A stretch of DNA of 64,000 nucleotides, from the NCBI RefSeq assembly GCF_001005825.1, contig NZ_LBHV01000002.1:372001-436000 (forward strand). Direction: 5' to 3'. How positions within the stretch are numbered: position 1 is the first letter of the stretch; each line of letters opens with the position of its first letter. The notes beneath the pieces were generated by a model. The model made no database searches. It was not told the origin of the DNA and saw only the letters and a list, made by a program, of their open reading frames with translations. Positions 62,760 to 64,000 of this stretch are shown here, one piece after another. A program made the position numbers and the translations under genes. Source of the DNA: Rhizobium sp. LC145. GTDB lineage: Bacteria > Pseudomonadota > Alphaproteobacteria > Rhizobiales > Rhizobiaceae.

Positions 62760-64000
62760 ATGGTCACGCTTCATGCAGATAGGGCGCTCTTGCCGGAAGG
62801 CTGGCGGAAAAACGTCCGGCTGACGATCGAAGAGACCCGCCTCTCCAGTGTGGAGGCCGATGTCGAGGCGGAGGCGGCCGACGAGCGTCATGAGCTGCTC
62901 TTACCCGCGATGCCGAACCTCCATAGCCATGCCTTCCAGCGCGCAATGGCCGGTCTCACCGAGAAGCGCGGCCCCGGCGAGGACAGTTTCTGGAGCTGGC
63001 GGACGCTGATGTACAAGTTCGCGCTCTCCATGACGCCGGATCAGATGGAGGTGGTGGCCACCCAGCTATACATGGAGATGCTGGAGGCCGGTCTCAGCCG
63101 CGTGGGCGAGTTCCATTACCTGCATCATGACAAGGATGGCAGACACTACGCCAATATTGCGGAAATGGCCGAGCGGATTGCTTCTGCAAGTGCCGAAGCC
63201 GGCATTGCGCTCACCTTGCTGCCGGTCTTCTACGCCCATTCGGGTTTCGGCGGCGCAGAGCCGATCGAGGGGCAGCGGCGCTTCATTCACTCGCCCGAGG
63301 CGTTCGCGGCGCTCATGGAGCTTTGCGAAAAGCTCACCGCAGTTCTTCCCGGAGCGCGGCTTGGCGTTGCTCCTCATAGCCTGCGAGCTGTAACGCCGGA
63401 GGAGCTCGCAAGCATCGTGCGGATGACTGATGGGCCGGTTCATATCCATGTGGCGGAACAGGTCAGGGAGGTTGAAGACTGCCTGGCCTGGTCGGACGCA
63501 AGGCCGGTCGAATGGCTGCTGGCCAACATGCCGGTGAACGAGCGCTGGTGCCTGATCCATGCAACGCACATGAGCGAACAGGAAACACGAGGGGTGGCCA
63601 AAAGCGGCGCGATCGCCGGCCTTTGCCCGATCACCGAGGCCAATCTGGGCGATGGGATGTTCAACGGCGCGGCTTTCCTCGGCGAAAGCGGGCGGTTCGG
63701 CATCGGATCGGATTCAAATGTCTTGATCTCGGTGCCGGGCGAGCTGCGGCAGCTCGAATATTCGCAGCGTCTGGCCTCAAGGGCGCGCAATGTGATGGCT
63801 CGGCCGGAGGGTTCGACCGGTGCGCTGTTGTTCGAACAGGCGCTCCTTGGCGGCAGTCTCGCTCTCGGTGCGCCGGCCGGTTTGGCGGAGGGTAATTTTG
63901 CCGACATCGTATCGCTCGATCTCGGGGAAGTTCCCTATCTCTCTCCGGCCCAGATCCTCGATCACTGGATATTTGCGGGTGGGGTTGCGGTCGACTGTGT
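62760..64000 (+). CDS. hutF: Formimidoylglutamate deiminase HutF, 3' end outside the window
   Basis: At least 413 residues of this amidohydrolase are present, and the frame is still open at base 64000. HutF converts N-formimino-glutamate to N-formylglutamate and ammonia. The family motif PNLHSHAFQRAMAG (52-65) holds the first metal histidines, His55 and His57. HIHVAEQ and FGIGSDSNV follow. The ATG at 62760 has AAAGGAAAG upstream. A partner N-formylglutamate amidohydrolase (hutG) is not in the window and may follow. Confidence 0.94.
   Translation, partial: MVTLHADRALLPEGWRKNVRLTIEETRLSSVEADVEAEAADERHELLLPAMPNLHSHAFQRAMAGLTEKRGPGEDSFWSWRTLMYKFALSMTPDQMEVVATQLYMEMLEAGLSRVGEFHYLHHDKDGRHYANIAEMAERIASASAEAGIALTLLPVFYAHSGFGGAEPIEGQRRFIHSPEAFAALMELCEKLTAVLPGARLGVAPHSLRAVTPEELASIVRMTDGPVHIHVAEQVREVEDCLAWSDARPVEWLLANMPVNERWCLIHATHMSEQETRGVAKSGAIAGLCPITEANLGDGMFNGAAFLGESGRFGIGSDSNVLISVPGELRQLEYSQRLASRARNVMARPEGSTGALLFEQALLGGSLALGAPAGLAEGNFADIVSLDLGEVPYLSPAQILDHWIFAGGVAVDC

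Noticed and set aside
1..64000. CRISPR array, insertion sequence, tRNA, rRNA or integration site
   Set aside because: I saw no spaced direct repeats, transposase or integrase motifs, cloverleaf-like sequences or rRNA segments. A covariance-model tRNA/ncRNA search would be the decisive test.

Overview
The window looks like part of an alphaproteobacterial genome of the Rhizobiales, most likely Rhizobiaceae (Rhizobium, Agrobacterium, Ensifer or Shinella-like). The evidence is the GC-rich coding sequence, the dense array of carbohydrate-type ABC importers with UgpC/MalK-type ATPases, the six-gene napEFDABC layout, and a hut operon that uses HutF. I see no rRNA, tRNA, CRISPR array, transposase, integrase or replication gene. 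The gene content (six ABC importers and one TRAP importer in 64 kb, each with its own regulator) suggests a catabolic stretch of a secondary replicon or accessory chromosomal region. That placement is inference.

Layout, left to right. (1) 1-2251: the end of a TRAP transporter (DctM tail, DctP) with a DapA/NanA-family aldolase. (2) 2419-3669: a secreted protein of unknown function with an EF-hand-like loop. (3) 3732-11846: an AraC regulator divergent from a TogMNAB-like oligogalacturonide importer, followed by a GH28 exo-polygalacturonase and a GH105 unsaturated galacturonyl hydrolase. Neither enzyme has a signal peptide, so oligomers are probably imported and cut inside the cell. (4) 11833-23177: an unusual cluster. 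A sugar ABC importer has an argininosuccinate-lyase-family enzyme embedded in its operon and ends with a PfkB kinase. Diverging from it are a ROK repressor, a 796-residue PIG-L deacetylase-type protein and an EamA permease. A 30-bp near-palindrome lies between the two arms. (5) 23149-27780: periplasmic nitrate reductase napEFDABC. (6) 27975-36133: a GH63-type glycosidase, sugar ABC importer and LacI repressor with two palindromic operators, preceded by a DapA-family and RraA-family gene pair and a divergent LysR gene (36264-37130). (7) 37306-37965: a 1-Cys peroxiredoxin with a terminator. (8) 38292-43758: a GntR/HutC-type regulator, a fused NanE-NanK enzyme, and a sugar ABC importer that lacks its own ATPase. 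(9) 43755-51027: a LacI repressor divergent from a Gfo/Idh/MocA oxidoreductase, a sugar-phosphate isomerase/epimerase-type TIM barrel and a complete sugar ABC importer. (10) 51146-57549: a LysR regulator, a nitrilase-family amidase, an RraA-like protein and a PotABCD-type importer. (11) 57598-64000: histidine utilisation (hutD, hutU, hutH, hutI) divergent from hutF, with a HutC-like operator between hutI and hutF; hutF runs off the end of the window.

Most modules follow one scheme: a regulator next to or divergent from a binding-protein importer, with one to three enzymes that process what is imported. The binding-protein genes are often followed by a GC-rich stem-loop without a U-run, before the next cistron. 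I found this in five gaps. It probably serves to set high binding-protein expression relative to the downstream genes.

The strongest candidates for undescribed biology are the lyase/PIG-L/ROK cluster (region 4), the nitrilase/RraA/PotD-type cluster (region 10) and the GH63/DapA/RraA cluster (region 6). Substrates of all importers are inferred from neighbours, not shown by sequence.
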